The notes under the pieces were generated by a model. The model was not told the DNA's origin. It ran no database searches and worked only from the letters and a program-made list of their open reading frames with translations. The translations under genes were made by a program, and so were the position numbers. From Peribacillus deserti (GTDB taxonomy: Bacteria > Bacillota > Bacilli > Bacillales > DSM-1321): DNA of 43,952 nt. The stretch is taken from NCBI RefSeq assembly GCF_002863585.1, contig NZ_PGUY01000019.1, positions 1-43,952 on the forward strand, written 5' to 3'. Shown here one piece after another: positions 42,372 through 43,952 of this stretch (positions are counted from its first letter, which is position 1; each line of letters begins with the position of its first letter).

Positions 42372-43481
42372 ATGTCAATTACGTTAATAAAGGCTCCATT
42401 CAGGGCTGATCATGTAGGAAGTTTATTAAGACCCCAACACCTCCTTGAAGCGAAGGTAAGCTTTAAGAATGGGGAAATTAGTGCTGAAGAGCTAAGAGAG
42501 ATAGAACTGGCAGAGGTACGGAGAATCGTAGATAAGCAGATCGAAATTGGTCTCAAAGCAGTAACGGACGGAGAATTCAGACGTCATTGGTGGCATACCG
42601 ACTTTATGGAGAACCTGCTGGGCGTAGAGGGCTACACTCCAGAAAAGGGCTACAAGTTCAGTAAGATGGAAACGGAAAAGCATGATGTGCGGGCAATAGG
42701 GAAAGTGGCATTCAATCCGGAGCATCCGTTCATTGCCCATGCAAAGGACCTTGTTGAAATTGCAGGGGACAGAGCAGTTGCAAAAGTAACCATTCCGAGC
42801 CCTAACCAGTTCTTTAATGCAGGTATCATCAACCCAGAGATCTATTCTGATTGGGAAGAGTTTGCGAAGGATATTATTGAAGCTTACAGACAAACCATTA
42901 AAGCTTTTTATGAAGTGGGAGTCCGCTACCTTCAGCTAGATGATGTATACATAGCAGGTTTATCTGCCCCGGCTCTTCCTTTCAGTGACGCTAAATATAC
43001 ACGTGAATATTTAATTGATCTGGCATTAAGAGTAATCAATGGTGTTCTTGAAGATAAACCGGAAGATTTGTTCGTCACAACCCATCTATGCAGAGGCAAC
43101 TACAAGTCGGATTATGCTTTCTCTGGCAGCTATGACATCATTGCACCCACTTTACTTAACAAAGAAAAAGTGGACGGATTTTTCCTGGAGTTCGATGATG
43201 AGCGTTCAGGAACATTCGAGCCATTAAAGTATATTCCACAGGGCAGTGAGGGACCTCGTGTAGTCCTTGGGGTATTTACTTCTAAGTTCCCTGAGCTCGA
43301 AGACAAGGAAGAGATCAAAAATCGGATCAAAGAAGCCTCTAAATATGTGCCGTTGGAACAACTGTGCATCAGTCCTCAATGCGGGTTCGCATCTACACAT
43401 CACGGGAATAACCTGACAGAAGAAGAACAATGGGAGAAATTAAAGCTCATTGTCGAAGTTTCGAAGGAAGTCTGGGGTTAA
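42372..43481 (+). CDS. MetE-C-like cobalamin-independent methyltransferase (YxjG/YxjH type)
   Basis: Length 369 aa, close to Bacillus YxjG/YxjH (about 377), and equivalent to the C-terminal catalytic half of MetE. Zinc ligands H238 and C240 (THLCRGN), E273 (FLEFDDERSG) and C337 (SPQCGFAS) are all present; the N-terminal FRADHVGSLLRP motif is typical. The enzyme methylates homocysteine to methionine, probably with a methyl donor other than polyglutamyl folate since the MetE N-domain is absent. Control by the SAM-I riboswitch directly upstream fits a methionine role. AGAAAGAAGG precedes ATG 42372. Confidence 0.92.
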   Translation: MSITLIKAPFRADHVGSLLRPQHLLEAKVSFKNGEISAEELREIELAEVRRIVDKQIEIGLKAVTDGEFRRHWWHTDFMENLLGVEGYTPEKGYKFSKMETEKHDVRAIGKVAFNPEHPFIAHAKDLVEIAGDRAVAKVTIPSPNQFFNAGIINPEIYSDWEEFAKDIIEAYRQTIKAFYEVGVRYLQLDDVYIAGLSAPALPFSDAKYTREYLIDLALRVINGVLEDKPEDLFVTTHLCRGNYKSDYAFSGSYDIIAPTLLNKEKVDGFFLEFDDERSGTFEPLKYIPQGSEGPRVVLGVFTSKFPELEDKEEIKNRIKEASKYVPLEQLCISPQCGFASTHHGNNLTEEEQWEKLKLIVEVSKEVWG

Positions 43482-43522
43482 TAAGTGAAAGAAGTTTACA
43501 AGAGTAACGTATAGGCAAATAG

Positions 43523-43544
43523 GGATGCTGCGGCATCCTTTTTT
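43523..43544 (+). terminator. Intrinsic terminator after the methyltransferase gene
   Basis: GGATGC-TGCG-GCATCC stem-loop followed by six T, 42 bases after the stop. Confidence 0.9.
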
Positions 43545-43826
43545 GTTTTTTGCAGGCAATTAATGTATGGGCAAAGGATATCTGTCCAATATGATTTACC
43601 CAATACAGGGATCAGGTTTTGAAAATGCCCCTTCCTGATCGAAAACGCGGGACTCTCGTGGTCGGGCAGGGTATACATTTGGAAATATATATAAGTGGGC
43701 GACAGACTTGTTATTCCGAGTGTTTCAAACCTGGTAAGTATTTTCCGAATGCTATCGCATAAGGGCTTCAGAGTGGGGAAACTTATTCAGGGAGCATTCA
43801 AGTTGATAGAAAATTATGATGACTGG
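43545..43826. other. Non-coding stretch before the right-edge repeat
   Basis: About 280 bases without a supported gene; two minus-strand frames of about 60 codons lack ribosome sites and recognisable content. Confidence 0.5.
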
Positions 43827-43952
43827 TAGAAAAGTAGTCTTCATGAGGGAATAAAGGATAAAATCCAGTGTATGGACGGTAGAAAGTCCTTCATAGAGTA
43901 GATGAAGGACAAAATAGAGTCCAAGGGCAGCGGAAAAGTCCTTCATAGGGGA
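43827..43952. repeat. Tandem repeat of about 53 bp running off the right edge
   Basis: TAGAAAAGTAGTCTTCATGA at 43827, TAGAAAGTCCTTCATAGAG at 43880 and CGGAAAAGTCCTTCATAGGG at 43931 begin successive units of 53 and about 52 bp. Within each unit, AAGGACAAAATAGAGTCC or its variant AAGGATAAAATCCAG follows. GTCCTTCAT / ATGAAGGAC also forms an inverted pair. Confidence 0.75.

Overview
The window looks like a chromosomal segment of a low-to-moderate GC Gram-positive bacterium of the Bacillaceae. This rests on Bacillus-type Shine-Dalgarno sequences, sigma-A promoters, a cre-like box, a SAM-I (S-box) riboswitch, and homologues of typical Bacillus genes (ykuK, catDE, yxjG, pepF). It opens with the 5S rRNA that ends an rRNA operon. 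All family assignments come from reading the translated sequence and from recalled family motifs; no database search was run.

Layout. 1-6.4 kb: 5S rRNA, an M20 carbamoylase/amidohydrolase (-), a decayed stretch, oligoendopeptidase F, an AraC-type regulator and a convergent MFS transporter. 6.4-27.7 kb: a long one-strand sugar-acid catabolic cluster. It starts behind a promoter with two palindromic operators and a cre-like box. It holds a TRAP transporter with two binding proteins, a LarA-like (nickel-pincer) racemase-family protein, an unknown membrane protein, a long IlvD/Edd dehydratase and an IclR regulator. These are followed by a FAH-family dehydratase, a split altronate/galactarate-type dehydratase (SAF and catalytic subunits), an aldehyde dehydrogenase, D-galactonate dehydratase (DgoD) and a DHDPS-family aldolase/dehydratase. 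The cluster ends with an unrecognised probable TIM-barrel protein, a D-2-hydroxyacid dehydrogenase, a second FAH protein, KDG kinase and KDPG/KDPGal aldolase. 27.7-28.9 kb: an MFS exporter (-).

28.9-33.3 kb is a gene graveyard: remnants of a sugar-phosphate isomerase/epimerase, an IS1595-type transposase, a zinc alcohol dehydrogenase and a GH18 glycosidase, plus one unknown ORF and ykuK. 33.3-40.1 kb carries a methyltransferase, a YtxH-like protein, a striking 40-bp (2 x 20) tandem repeat array, an SPFH protein behind a hairpin-rich leader, a CBO0543-family protein, PsiE, a P-loop gene cut off by a repeat, a glycerophosphodiesterase, and nested dispersed repeats. 40.1-44 kb has a HxlR regulator divergent from catDE, and a SAM riboswitch ahead of a MetE-C-like methyltransferase. 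A short tandem repeat then runs off the right edge.

How the main cluster may work (inference): aldonates or uronate-derived acids enter through the TRAP system, and a LarA-like enzyme may epimerise the 2-hydroxyacid. Several dehydratases then form 2-keto-3-deoxy acids. One branch goes through KdgK/KdgA to pyruvate and glyceraldehyde 3-phosphate. A second branch goes through the FAH dehydratase and aldehyde dehydrogenase to alpha-ketoglutarate. IclR and CcpA probably control it. The most interesting parts are the LarA-like enzyme with its translationally coupled membrane protein, and the 40-bp repeat array.
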